A program made the translations under genes and the position numbers. Under the pieces are notes generated by a model. It saw only the letters and a list, made by a program, of their open reading frames with translations, was not told where the DNA came from and did no database searches. From Gracilaria vermiculophylla (Eukaryota; Rhodophyta; Florideophyceae; Gracilariales; Gracilariaceae): a stretch of DNA of 64,000 bases. The stretch lies in contig JAHNZQ020000277.1 of the NCBI GenBank assembly GCA_019155205.2, forward strand, positions 1,463,150 through 1,527,149, given 5' to 3'. Every line of letters begins with the position of its first letter. Positions within the stretch are counted from its first letter, which is position 1. Shown here in pieces: positions 21,225-32,659 of the stretch.

Positions 21225-22550
21225 TCAGCCGTGCTTATGCTTCAGCATTACTGTCACTTCTATGCTTTCGCCTCCTGCCACCGCACCTAATCTAATCTCA
21301 CGGTTCATTGTCTTGTTATTCCAGTAGAAAGGTATCTCTTCCCTATCGCGATACAGGAAATATGGAGCATCACGTCCAGTGTACACAAGTTCGTCATCCA
21401 AGTAAAACTCGACTTTTGGTACAATTTTGTTCACCACTGCTTCGATACCAATACGCGAGTACACGCTGATGTCTACTACACTGCCATCTCGCAGAGTTCG
21501 GCTCGGAATTTTGTCTGCCCACAATAAAAGCTGTTGGAAAACACCACTTCCGGTTTCTGCCTTCCGAGGCAATCGTCTCCCAAAGCTGCGTCTCGCCGCT
21601 TCCGATTCTGTGTTGCGAGGAGGTGCTGACCTTCCACCACCAAGTGCGTCGATCGCAATATCTGCACATTGATAGTATTCCTCTGTGATAGCTTCAGGCC
21701 CTCCACATGGAACTTTTTGTCTGGCCACTCCTCCGCGAGCGTCACCCTGACCTATACAATTTCCCCATTCTGGTCTGTCTGGGCCATCAAAATAGTCAAG
21801 CACTCCAGGAGGATTGCAACTGTTTGCCGCAACCCAATACCATTGCAATACACAATGCTTGCAATAGAAATCGTGAGGTATTTGAAAAGTGGCGTATTGC
21901 GGAGGGAAATAATCGTATCCGGCCATGATGTTGTGCGAACATGGCACATACCAACGACCGGGGTAATTTCTGTCAATAGGTCCACATTTGTATGATTTTC
22001 CAGAATCACATTCCGCATTTGGTGCCCGGTTGAGTTGTACACATCCACCAGAAGAGAAGCAGCTTGGCGAAATGTCTCCATTTGCACACTTTGCGGTATC
22101 GCACACATGAACTTCCATAAAACCGTTGTGGTGAGCAGTAATGACTGTTCCAATTCCTATAGTGCCACCCTGGCGATAACGAGAGATGACCGTGCCATTG
22201 TAATAGAACTCGCCGCCCTTCAAATGATCTTGACTGCGCCATAAAGCATCACCACAAACTCCCGCCCGCCAGACAAAGTTTTTGTCATATGGATCGTATG
22301 GATACCATCCTCGAGAACCAGCTGCTATTTGTTGCGATTGCAATCCCGACAGATCGGAACTGTTTTTCACTCCGGCAGGAAAGAATGCGTAGAAATCTCG
22401 GGGTGCTTCGGGGTCAATGGTGGTCGGCATGTGGTCAATTGGTGGAAGAGCTCCGCGTTGCCTTGGATCACTCAATGCACCGTGGGCACACGCCTGAGGT
22501 GAAATGTACAAGAGCACCGATAGAAGAAGAACGTATCGAAGAGAATCCAT
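21225..22550 (-). CDS. Secreted AA15-like lytic polysaccharide monooxygenase (copper enzyme)
   Basis: LPMOs cleave chitin or cellulose oxidatively outside the cell. The start chosen is ATG 22548-22550, because residues 1-22 (DSLRYVLLLSVLLYISP, then QACA) form a signal peptide whose cleavage exposes His23, the required N-terminal copper ligand. The open frame extends upstream to 22718, but that extension is not needed. Family marks: GVCGDA, GGEFYYNGTVISRYRQGG, VITAHHNGFMEVHVC (second histidine, mature residue about 119), CVLQWYWVAANSC and EEYYQCADIAI. Many cysteines fit a secreted fold. After about mature residue 280 come a basic linker (SFGRRLPRKAE) and a C-terminal beta-rich domain (PKVEFYLDDELVYTGRDAPY). 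441 residues, no intron. Substrate is unknown. Confidence 0.88.
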   Translation of the reverse strand: MDSLRYVLLLSVLLYISPQACAHGALSDPRQRGALPPIDHMPTTIDPEAPRDFYAFFPAGVKNSSDLSGLQSQQIAAGSRGWYPYDPYDKNFVWRAGVCGDALWRSQDHLKGGEFYYNGTVISRYRQGGTIGIGTVITAHHNGFMEVHVCDTAKCANGDISPSCFSSGGCVQLNRAPNAECDSGKSYKCGPIDRNYPGRWYVPCSHNIMAGYDYFPPQYATFQIPHDFYCKHCVLQWYWVAANSCNPPGVLDYFDGPDRPEWGNCIGQGDARGGVARQKVPCGGPEAITEEYYQCADIAIDALGGGRSAPPRNTESEAARRSFGRRLPRKAETGSGVFQQLLLWADKIPSRTLRDGSVVDISVYSRIGIEAVVNKIVPKVEFYLDDELVYTGRDAPYFLYRDREEIPFYWNNKTMNREIRLGAVAGGESIEVTVMLKHKHG

Positions 22551-22640
22551 AATCCGACACAGAAGAGTAGCAAAATGTGCCGAAACACTGAAGAAGTGAG
22601 TTTTTGCTGATTCAAGAAAAGTAAGAACCAAGAAGCTGGT

Positions 22641-22646
22641 TTTATA
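22641..22646 (-). promoter_or_regulatory. TATA box of the LPMO gene
   Basis: TATAAA on the minus strand (context TGTTTATAAAACC), about 90 bp upstream of the chosen ATG. It supports the shorter start, because transcription from about 30 bp downstream would exclude the far upstream part of the open frame. Confidence 0.5.
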
Positions 22647-22750
22647 AACAAAAGCACGATGACATTTAAGCGAGAGACGGGCCCAAAGCGTGAGCGGGTG
22701 TACGATAGAAAGAGTCAAATTTTCTCAGAAATGAGAGAGTAATATGAAAC

Positions 22751-25700
22751 GATTTGTAGCGTTCTGCTCATATAGGAAACATGTTGGAAGGCGAAGAGCT
22801 GTTGACGTGGCATCTTTCACAATCGTTGATTTCAGACGTGAAAAGCCTCTAACGCAACGTGGACAATCGCGCATTTGTGGCATCTATCGCCACGCTTCTC
22901 ATCTGTGATGAGACTCAGCCTTGTGGATAAGCAAGGTGAGTCAGATGGGCGCTTAAACTATGGATCACTTTCTGACAGTGACATTCACTGCGTGACTTTT
23001 GACGCAAAATGACCTCAGTGAGAGGTGAATACATAGAACGACTAACTATAAATACTGCATGTACACCTGTACAGTACGTGTAGGTACTTTCGACGTGGAC
23101 GAGCTCAGCCGAGGAAGCTTGGCGATGGCGAATGCGGTTGGTTTTCATTCGAAATGATGGGAGAAAAAGATAGTTGAGATTAGAAAATAATATAAGAAAG
23201 TGGATGCAACCTGAAACGACGGAAACACGACGAACGAATGCTTTTTTATATTTGTCTTGATTGTAAATTTTGACATTCGTATGTTCACAAAACACTGCAC
23301 CCATGGGGTGCAACCTCAAATACAATAAACACTTGTTTTGTGTATACACAATTGTGGAAAATTATAATCAAATTAAAGAAAAAGAGCATGTGTTCCTCAT
23401 GTTTATGTGTTTTCATGTTGTATTCATTTTTTTTGTAAACAACGTGGGTATGGTATCCGGAATGAGTCTGCATTATCTTTATTTTGCTCTGTAGCTCGAC
23501 GGTTTGTACCCATTCATATTACAAGAATTAGTCGATGACCATAAGAATAAAGTGGTGGATGTTCTGCCTCCATAACTTATTGCAAGGATTTTTGTCATAA
23601 AATCGATGTCTTAAAAGACTCTTTCGAAGCTTGATTTCTTGCGCAGATATTGGTGCAAGTACTTCAAACGAACAACTAATGATATTTGCCACATATCGAT
23701 GGCTGCCAGACAAGAAAAAAACGTGCCCGGGTAATTTTACAACACGCATCTTGGTTTTGATTTCTATCTTTCTTCTCTGTCAGTTTCTGCTTTGATGAGA
23801 ACTTTTTGAACACAATTTTCTCAGGACAAAAATAAACAGAGATATTAATAAATCATGAGATAGCAATGTTAATGAAGCAGAATTGATGTCAGATACGTTA
23901 CTTGCTCGCTCTCACCTATGTATGTACAATGTTTTAAAATTCAACCAAAACGAAGTCATTTTCGAAAACAAGGTACTTGGAAGTAAATTTTGCTGCAAAG
24001 GACCATTTTCAGCACACACAAAAAAATCCGAAAAGAAACTGTGTATGTAATCAAATGATTCCTTTCCAGACCACATGTCAATCTTCGTGAGTTGAACTGT
24101 TTGCAATTAACTTTTAAACCCGCGCAGTCAGGCATCCGACCAAAGCTACATCGCCTTCTAGAGAATAAATCTTTCCCATTTGTGCTGAATATTGTAATTT
24201 TTCGTTGTTGTTTTTCATGTACAGATTATGTAGAGTTTGTAAAGAAATATTTCGCGGTACTTTCTTACGTTACACACTCACGTTAATGCTACGTTTTACG
24301 AGGAAGAAGAAGTTGGAAAAATGTGTAGACAAGAGTACTCAGACGAAATTTCATCAATTGGAACGCGAGTAAATCATCCACCTGTTTCATACAGAATCGT
24401 CAAGCGACGTCTCGTCAGTCTTTTTCGAGAGAATTGGGCGGAGAGGCTGGTCTTTTATTTACACATTTGTGGGTTCCGGTTGGGTTGCACGCTAGGGCAG
24501 ATGTGAACCATCTCACAGAAACAGTCGCGAATGCTCGCTCAAATTACAGCGACGGTAAGCTCTTTTTCAAAGACAGTTGCGCATTTCGCTTTGGTCCAAT
24601 AGACGCAAGAGCTCCTAGTGTGCCGCATTATCGCTTGGGTGCATGAAATGCGATCGGCGCGTACGGCGAGGGTTGTCTGCTACATAGTCTTAGATCTTGC
24701 AATACCCCGTAGATGCAACACAGACAAACGGGTTGGGCCATGGAGGTTCTCGAAGACAGTGTAAAAGCTAGACTGTCTTCAAGTACTCTATCCAGAAGAC
24801 TAGAGTAAGTATCATCCCCTTTCTTTCCCTTGAGAGAGGAACACCGCTTGGCGCATGTTTTTTTGTTAAATGAAGCCCTACTGTGCCAGGCATAGATCCC
24901 TACGAGCAACAACAATGAGCAAATATCTTTGATACGCGGCGGTTTTTAAGTGCAAATGGGGTTAGATTTGAACTTGCTGCCTTTCAGTAAATCCAAAGAC
25001 AAACCATCCACAGTTCTGTTTTATAGTCTTATAGATCCCCGAACACTCGAGACCAACGAATCAATTTTTGCTATCGCCTATTGCTCGAAAATACTTGATT
25101 GACTGCGAGGAATGTAGGTGCCTCTCTGCCGCGTGATGGGTCCAAAAATGCTGCACGAAAAGCTGCAACATTCATTCAAACCATCACCCTTGACACCCGT
25201 TCATGGGCTTCGTTAACGAACGTTGAGGTGTTGGTATCGCTGCAACAGAGCAAGACGTCCCGCATTGAAGCGCAACTTGCGCGTGCGGCTCGCGCGGCAT
25301 GGTGATAAGCCCATCGGCAGGAAAATGAGCGAGAGCACCGCTGAAGGCATGACATCAGGCTGAGCGTGCGAGAGGAAATGCGGGAGCGTGAAAGGTTACA
25401 CTAAGTTGAGGTAGCCAGGAGATAGCAAGAACAAGAAAAACAGAGTGCCATCGTCGCTGTCCGTCGTCAGACGCACAAACGCCAGCACTCATTTCAGGCA
25501 ACTGAGCGTGTCAAAAAGTGTTGCGCCACAAGCAGGATAGAGTTTTGGGTGTGGTCGCAGTGGAGGCAGAGCAGTCATAGACCAAAGCTAAAGGAATGAG
25601 CCATCTGGTTCGGCTCAAAAACAGATGTGTTCACAAGATGCTTCCTAGCCGAACGAGCGAGGTCCGCGCAGTGCGCCAGGGCCAGTGTCTATCCGCCCGC

Positions 25701-26441
25701 ATAAATTTGAACCAAATAATTACTATTTTCGTACGTTAGGTGTTGAACCTTTCATGCGCGTGAGAAAGGTGTTTTTGAATTAACAGTACGTTTTTGGTAC
25801 CTCCAAAGCCTGTTTTCTGAAGCTCTGCGGTAAATTAGACACATGTTGCAAGCACATCTCTACTGAACCATCTGGTTGTCTTGTGTTTCTGCTTTTCACG
25901 TCAAGACTACAACCTGCTGTGTCTGCTCTGCACATAAAGGTCATGATTTGTTTGCTGATTGGGACAAAGTGCATCACTTTTGGTCGCCGAGCGAAGATTG
26001 TCAAAGAAACTGAGCCTTCTACACAAACACACAAACGCACTCTTTTCGACCGCTGTGCCTCTCGAAGGGCATACCACTTTCGCTCCGAGCCAACTGTTTA
26101 GATCTTACGCTGTGAGTCGACAGCTCGGAGCTTTCGCTTGGAGCCCACCGCCCCGAGCTTCTGCTTTGGCAAGTTTGCGATTCTCGGTTAACCACAATCT
26201 TCTTAATATAATAAAAGATAGTTTTAAATCCAAACTGAATTCTGTGTTCTTGTTTCTTCAGACTGTGTGGAAACTAACCACAACTACAGAATAACACAAA
26301 ATTTGTTTTTGGGTTTTGTGCTTATCGGGTTGCACCCACGCGACCAATCCATGATTTGTAACACAACAATTGCAACACGGTACATACGCGTACTTTTGGG
26401 ACTTTGAGCAAAACTGTGTAACATTTCCGGGAATGCTACTA
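22751..26441. other. No supported gene
   Basis: The stretch holds only short frames. At 25099-25305 a 68-residue piece followed by stops and an arginine/glutamate-rich reading (to about 25420) might be a decayed coiled-coil gene, but I cannot support it. No element termini were found before the Tc1 copy at 26444. Confidence 0.5.
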
Positions 26442-26443
26442 TA

Positions 26444-27722
26444 CAGTCTGTTTCAAAATCATAACACGTCGGTGTCCAAGTACAAAAATTGTGAATTTGG
26501 TACTGTACGACTACAAGATCAAGATTTAAAATAAATTCAAGTCCAAAAACCGTTTCAAAATCATAACAACTTTGTGAAGTTTAAGTCTCTTTTGGCGACT
26601 CAGTAACTAGTTTTTCCACCTTCTTGCTTGATAACAAAAATATAGCGTTTGGGCATCAAAGTGATGTAGTCATTAATTGTAAAAATAGATGTATTGTCCC
26701 AGCAATTCTTAAAACAGTTTTTCAAATCAAAAACTGCGCTAAAATGCCTTCTGTGGCCATAAACCGTTCTTGATAAGAACTATATTCCATTTTTAATGGT
26801 ATTTACGTCTGTGGAGCGTGCTGGCCAATCCATTACCGTAATACTTGTTTCTTGTACCCAATCTGTCACTAATTTAGATTTGGAAACCGGTTAACTATCT
26901 CTCTAGAAAACAAAACTTCTTCCGTGTACCCAATATCTATAAGCTGGCCTATAGTTATAAACAACTTTTTGATAGCATGCAAAATCTATATGTGTGTGAT
27001 TAAATGCAATATCGGCTTTCTAATATTCTGATATGCCAGCCCGGACCATTCTAGAACAGCCTCTAGAGTTTCAGGTCTGAAATTCAGAGCTTTTCTTTCT
27101 TAGATCATATCAATAAAATTTTATAACAATTTGTAACATCCAATTTGAGTATTTAGTCATCAGAAGAAATAACTGTATCCCATTTATTTGACTAGTACGC
27201 CATGTTTGCATACGAGTATATTGTTTTTTTCTTATGGTTATCTTCTAAACGGAATGTTTTAATCATTTGTTTATACTTGAACAATTTTTTTTATTGATTA
27301 TTTGTCAAAGTATTGATTTAGAAACATTGAGGTCTATGTTTTTTGCAATTTTTCTGCATGAAACTATTCTTGGACACAGTTTCCGTTTTCTAACTCGTTT
27401 ATCTGCAGGACTGGAAAGGTATGAAGGCCTTGTAAGTGTTTCTGTTCTACAGGTTGCTTAATTTTCTAGAATACGGGGGGTTGTGAATGGATAACGTTTT
27501 AAAAGTCGTCTAATTTTGACATATAATTTTCTATAAGCTTCTAGTTGTATTATTGCAAGCTGTTTGGAGCGAGAAAGAGGTGAACGTCGATCCATAACGA
27601 TGGATGTTGATGGTGTAGTGTTATGATTATGAAACGGTTTTTACTTTTATGTTCTGCAAAAAGCGCACTACAGTACTACTTTGGCGCGTTTTTTAGGCGT
27701 GATATGATTTTGAAACGCTCTG
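26444..27722 (-). mobile_element. Tc1-like DNA transposon, second copy of the Tc1-1 family, minus orientation
   Basis: 1.28 kb, flanked by TA (26442-26443 and 27723-27724), with inverted ends CAGTCTGTTTCAAAATCATA and TATGATTTTGAAACGCTCTG. These and inner blocks match the element at 10594-11872 read backwards, at nearly the same length. The transposase remnant (minus strand, roughly 27600 to 26600) is broken by many stops; only short pieces such as the C-terminal block near 26600-26660 align by eye. Confidence 0.85.
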
Positions 27723-28035
27723 TACTCTGGCAAACAGCCACAAAGCAAAACTTTTGCAAAAACACTGAAATATAGAAATGGAATCTGAGTTCTTTTACTG
27801 ATCATAGACTTTGATTGGTGACATGCTCGACGGAACAACACCACAATATTCTCGGCTCATATTTGTCTGCTCATGGAGATCTTCATACTACCTTAGCACG
27901 ATTCATTCCAAACGATTCTCCACAATGAGAAAATGTTCCGCACCGAGGAAAAACGTGTCCAAGATATTCAAAACAAACAAGAAATCAAGACCGGAGAGCA
28001 ACTCTTTGGTGCACCAAATTCGCTCATCCTGAATC

Positions 28036-28362
28036 TCAGCAGCCAGAGGCGCACAGGGTTTTGGCGGTCAAAGGTATTCCCGGCGTCATTGAGCCGGTTA
28101 GGGTGGTATAGAAGCAGGAACCAACACTGGGATTGAGCGCCTGCTTCCGCAAGTTAATTGGCCCAGCACCATTACCGGCCCCGATTTCACAGGTGACGGC
28201 CATGGCAGAGAAACCCGTAGGGCAGCGAGCAATAACTCCGACAAATGTACTAGTCGTAGTGAGCACGCTTCCCGTTGCAAGTTGGAGAGTGCAGGCGCTC
28301 CCCGCAGCCAGCATGTAGGCCGCAAAGAACAGAATTGTGACGTTGTTGATGATGCGACCCAT
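28036..28362 (-). CDS. Small secreted six-cysteine protein, unknown function
   Basis: 108 residues. The start is ATG 28360-28362; the frame stays open to 28470, but this Met begins a clear signal peptide, MGRIINNVTILFFAAYMLAA, with likely cleavage near GSA-C. The mature part has six cysteines (contexts SAC, ARC, VTC, GSC, TLC, SGC) that could form three disulfides, and is otherwise small and Gly/Thr/Ala-rich. No intron. I recognise no family. It could be a cell-wall or defence-type secreted protein, but that is a guess. Confidence 0.5.
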   Translation of the reverse strand: MGRIINNVTILFFAAYMLAAGSACTLQLATGSVLTTTSTFVGVIARCPTGFSAMAVTCEIGAGNGAGPINLRKQALNPSVGSCFYTTLTGSMTPGIPLTAKTLCASGC

Positions 28363-28470
28363 CCTATAGTTTTTGATTGAGACAGCTTTCTTTGAATTGG
28401 ATCCTGTTGATGAATGAGAATTCGAACTGGTTATTCGGCAGCTGATGGACTGTCGACGGCAGGTGGACAC

Positions 28471-30311
28471 ATTTGACCATTTAAGTACTAGTCACCGCCC
28501 AACCTCACACCGTATTGTGAAAGAATTTCTAGGGAAATGCAGCTGGCACGCTTACCTCGTATGCGCGTGCAATTCATTTTCGCTGGTGTATGTAACATAT
28601 ATCGCTTTTCTTGCATTACATAAATCTTGGTTCAACCGTCGTACACAACCCGGACTGGGTTTCTTTCATCGATTTTGGGCCATCAATCTTTTGCTAAGCA
28701 AAATAATGAGGTACACGAAATGGGTGTGAATCTGAGTGAAAACGAGCAATAAAACTATCACCACTGTTACACACCTTACCGTATGAAGTTCTTCATTGAA
28801 GAAAGTACCAGGGTTTTACTTAGCTTTGGCTCTGAAGTTTTTATTGGGTCAGCGCTTAGTCAGAAATCTGAAAGGGTCCAGGCATTGTAAAGTCTGAGGC
28901 CCATATGTGAGTTTCTTCATTTTCTTATCAACGAGGATTTATGGTTACTTCGGATAACAAATTGCGCAAAACTCTATACTCGATATACAGCTAACAGCGG
29001 GATGCTTTTAAATTGTCATACTTCATATTGTACATTACGTATAAAAACCGAAAGGGAATTCCTGTGGACACAGAGCGAATGCCTATGATCAGATATTTCA
29101 ATCCTGAAGACGAAAGTACTCCTCGAGTAGTCTATTTCTGCAAGCAGTTTTTACTCGCCGATGTAGTGTATTCTCGCAAACTAAGATTATGCTATCCTCA
29201 GGTTCAGCTCAGCTCGCGACGTGGTCCTAGTTTGGATAAATACTAAGAAAATGGCTGTAACCTTTTTTTGAAAAGTAAGAGCCAATCCAATGGCGAGAAT
29301 CCTGGTACGTTGGCATTTTTGCTGATCATTCTACCTTTCCTCAGGAGTGGTTTTGGAAGCGAGAGTGTGCAGCATGACAAGATACTTCAGAATTGGAGCC
29401 GAAATGTTACCAGCGCTTCATAAATGAGAGAGCGAGACGGACGGAGAGGTGATCTACAAATCGCTGCAGGGAAGTCAATTCATTGCACTCTCAATAAGCA
29501 TTGATAGCTGAGCCAATTGCTGTGTATACCGCATATGACGAATGCATAAACGGATATCCATGGCACTGGCTGATTCAACAATTGGTCCCTGGCGTTCAAA
29601 TTTTGGCTGTAAGTCTGAAATGTTGTACTATTGCACGCTCTCGCTTCCACAACTTCTACCGCCATAGAATGATTGGCAACGATGCCGCATTGAGTGCTGA
29701 GCTGAACCTGAGGATAGCATAATTTTAGTATGCGAGAATACAGTACATCGACGAGTGCGTGCTTGCAAAAATTGGACTAATGTTATCTTGATTAATAACG
29801 TGGACTGCCGGATAGAAATATCTGGTCACAAGCATTCCTCTTGGGTCCCAAAACGTTCTGAACACGCCATTCTGGGAAAGGTGTGGCGCGTACAGCCTTC
29901 TGTGAAGAGCCACAAAGTTTCTTCCCGATGAGTATCAGCTTCAAAAACAAGCGTCACCAGCCATATCAAAAATCATGATAACCAACAAAAAGGCGTCTGT
30001 CAGACAGTGAAGTGATATACGAAGGAAGAATAGTAATGCTTGGACAATGGTAATGAAATCAGATGAAAACAAGCCGAACATGAACATTTTATAGTAGTAA
30101 AAACGTAGTAAGTAGTTTAGTTTACACATACTGTATGACAAAATATTACACAAACTGTAAGCTTGAGGTTTGGTTTTTTTTCTAGTACCGTTCAACGGCC
30201 TTACTTTTTGCAGAGCTACTTTTACAGCACATCATGGGCTCCAGTGCTTGTCTGACCGTCGACCTCATGTGAGGTCTTATGGCCTCCTACGTTTATGAGG
30301 TCAACTTTAAC
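28471..30311. other. No supported gene
   Basis: Only short frames without motifs. I see no element termini until the Tc1 copy at 30314. Confidence 0.5.
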
Positions 30312-30439
30312 TACAGTGCGTTTCAAAAACATATTACCCCTCAAAAGTGCGCCAAAACTGTACTGTAGGCTAGATTTTGCACATAGTCTATGTAGAATCG
30401 TTTCAAAAAGATATGTACACCGCCTTCTTTCTAACAAAA

Positions 30440-31255
30440 ATGGCTCAATGTCCGCCTCTTTCCAAGGAAAAACAGCTTCAAATCGTTAAGAGTTATACGC
30501 CGAGAAACATTCCAACAGTGCTATTGCTAAAAAATTGAAGCGTTCTAGGGTCACAATAGCTGCTTTTCTCCAAAATCCGACTCTTTATGGATTAAAACGA
30601 TCTCCTGGACGCCCTAAGTGTAGTGCAACGCCCCGNNNNNNNNNNNNNNNNNNNNNNNNNNNNNNNNNNNNNNNNNNNNNNNNNNNNNNNNNNNNNNNNN
30701 NNNNNNNNNNNNNNNNNNNNNNNNNNNNNNNNNNNCACGATTTTCGTAAGGAACGTCATGAATTCTAAACCAGGCACTCCGGTGGAGGCTCTGTAAGGGT
30801 CTGAGCAAGCATTTCTAAAAAAGATCAAACGGAAATTGCCTTTATTGAAACGAACATGAATGCAGAAAAATATAAAGAAGTTCCATACAACTATTTGCTA
30901 TCTTTTACTTTATGTTGTCATGAAGAAAATTTCATTTTTCAACAGGATAATGCGCCCGTATACACTGCATCTTTAATCAAAAATTGGCTACAGGAGTCTG
31001 AAGTATCTGATTTAGAATGGCCAGCGCGCTCACCAGATTTGAACCCAATCGAAAACGTTTGAGGACCGCTCGCAAGGATGTTTTGTGCGCATGGAAGGCA
31101 ATTTCAGACAGTTTTTGAACTCAAAAACTGTATTAAAAATTGCTGGAAATCTATAACAGTTTCAAATGTGAAAAAGTAATCAGTTCGATGCCAAAACGCT
31201 GCATTAGCGTTATACAGCAAAAAGGATGCAAAATAAACTGTTGATCGTCGCGCAG
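30440..31255 (+). pseudogene. Tc1-3 transposase, interrupted by gap and stops
   Basis: ATG 30440 starts AQCPPLSKEKQLQIVKSYTP, then RNIPTVLLLKN, a helix-turn-helix N-terminus, followed by a stop and frame change before the gap. After the gap, 30856-31062 holds the second half of the DDE domain: FIFQQDNAPVYTASLIKNWL with the second Asp, and LEWPARSPDLNPIENV with the Glu (DD34E pattern). A stop follows where Trp is expected (IENxW). The first Asp block falls in or next to the gap. Confidence 0.85.
30636..30735. other. Assembly gap (100 N)
   Basis: Exactly 100 N, probably a placeholder of unknown true size, inside the Tc1-3 transposase. Confidence 0.98.
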
Positions 31256-31467
31256 TAAAGATTTTTCGTTGATGATCATATGTTTTTGAAACGTTTTTTT
31301 GACTTTACTTTTTTCTGAAACCTATTTTTGTAGGCGTACAGTATACATTTGTTCGTTTTTATGAGATTTCACAGCATGTCGTATGTTTTTGAAACAGTCT
31401 GTACATTGAAATTATATGAGAGAATTATATCGTTTCCCTTTTTTTTTATCTCTAAAATACTTATCAT

Positions 31468-31998
31468 GTGGTTGACCCCGGCGAAACTGAACCCTGTCCA
31501 CAACAACCAAGGGGCAATTGTAGCTGTCACATCAATCATAGCAGTCATCATCATTCAAAAACTATAACATCGTCCCCAGATCCTTGCAAAAACGCTGGAA
31601 TAACTCTCAACAGCCGCGCTCGCCTGATTACTAGTGACGCGGAATGTACACATTGTTATGGAGTTTTGTACAATTCTACTGCGGTTCGAGGAGTAGTGCA
31701 AAATTCCAGTGGTCCCAAAATCCACAGTCATAATTTCACTTTCTTACCCGTAAACTGTAGTTTACCCAATGGTGAAAAAGAAGTTACTCTACTTCTGTCC
31801 AGTTTCAAACTCGGTATTGGTGCTGACAAGACCCCGCACGTTTCCAAAGAACAAAATTATGCGCTATACACGAAAAACATTGATAATGCTGAATGTAAAG
31901 CTATCTCGACACCACCGAATCTACACAATTTGCATGAGCAACCAGATTGTAGTACAGTGGCTCCTAAGGAAATGTGGTGGTGTGGCCTTATGGCATAA
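31468..31998 (+). CDS. Cysteine-rich hypothetical ORF, possibly a frameshifted secreted protein
   Basis: 176 codons open from 31468 with about a dozen cysteines and several N-glycosylation-type sites (YNST, NFTF, NCSL). The overlapping frame just upstream (31466-31567) encodes a strongly hydrophobic stretch, GAIVAVTSIIAVIIIQKL, right before the cysteine-rich part. A single frameshift would join a signal/membrane anchor to it. It begins only 66 bp after the Tc1-3 element. I recognise no family, and it may be a pseudogene. Confidence 0.35.
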   Translation: MVDPGETEPCPQQPRGNCSCHINHSSHHHSKTITSSPDPCKNAGITLNSRARLITSDAECTHCYGVLYNSTAVRGVVQNSSGPKIHSHNFTFLPVNCSLPNGEKEVTLLLSSFKLGIGADKTPHVSKEQNYALYTKNIDNAECKAISTPPNLHNLHEQPDCSTVAPKEMWWCGLMA

Positions 31999-32659
31999 TA
32001 TCCCTAAGAAGGGCTCGCATTTTATTAGCTGGGCCACGTGGTGCATAATTCCACCCGCGTGCGCTACAGTATCCTTAAGGAACGGTAGAAGTATTAAGTA
32101 TTATGTATTTTAGTTAATTTACACAGGTAATTACTACAGTAGTAAGACCTGCCGATGCGGGCTCCCGGCTTGATACTTAATCTACCCGTTGAGCTCCACC
32201 TCTGGGGAAGTAAAGACATGCACCCTTGAGTCTTCATCTGCCTTTCCGGTTGCAGACTCTTGTCGACTATCCTGAGGTTTCTAAGCCGCCGTTCCCCAGG
32301 TCGCATCATAGCAGCGCTTGTAGGGGCATTGTCCGCCCAGTGAACCTCACCCTCTGCTTGGTGTTTGCGGATCGCTTTTCAGAATTCACCCGGCTTGCGA
32401 CAGCGGATACCGGGGACCACCTTTAGGAACACGCGCCTTTGGAGTCCACAAAAACTCCTAACAGACGTTGTGATCTACTACCTCGAAAGGAGAACTGACA
32501 GTATCACTCAAATGGTCAGAACCAATATGCCACCAGCCAATCAACAATTGCTCATTGTCGGAAATAAAAAACCGGTGCGACGTTGGGTCCTCTGAATGGT
32601 TGTATGCAAAGGCATCAGTAGAAATTTATTGGCCCAGCAAGAGATTTTACCTCACCATG
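31999..32659. other. No supported gene
   Basis: Short frames only. The 32140-32440 part is more GC-rich than its surroundings but shows no motif I can name. Confidence 0.5.

Larger units (their letters stand above)
30314..31401 (+). mobile_element. Tc1-like DNA transposon Tc1-3, with an assembly gap
   Basis: Flanked by TA (30312-30313 and 31402-31403). Inverted ends CAGTGCGTTTCAAAAACATA and TATGTTTTTGAAACAGTCTG are related to those of Tc1-1. Length 1088 bp including 100 N, so about 200 bp are probably missing compared with Tc1-1. It is the best preserved member in the window. Confidence 0.87.
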
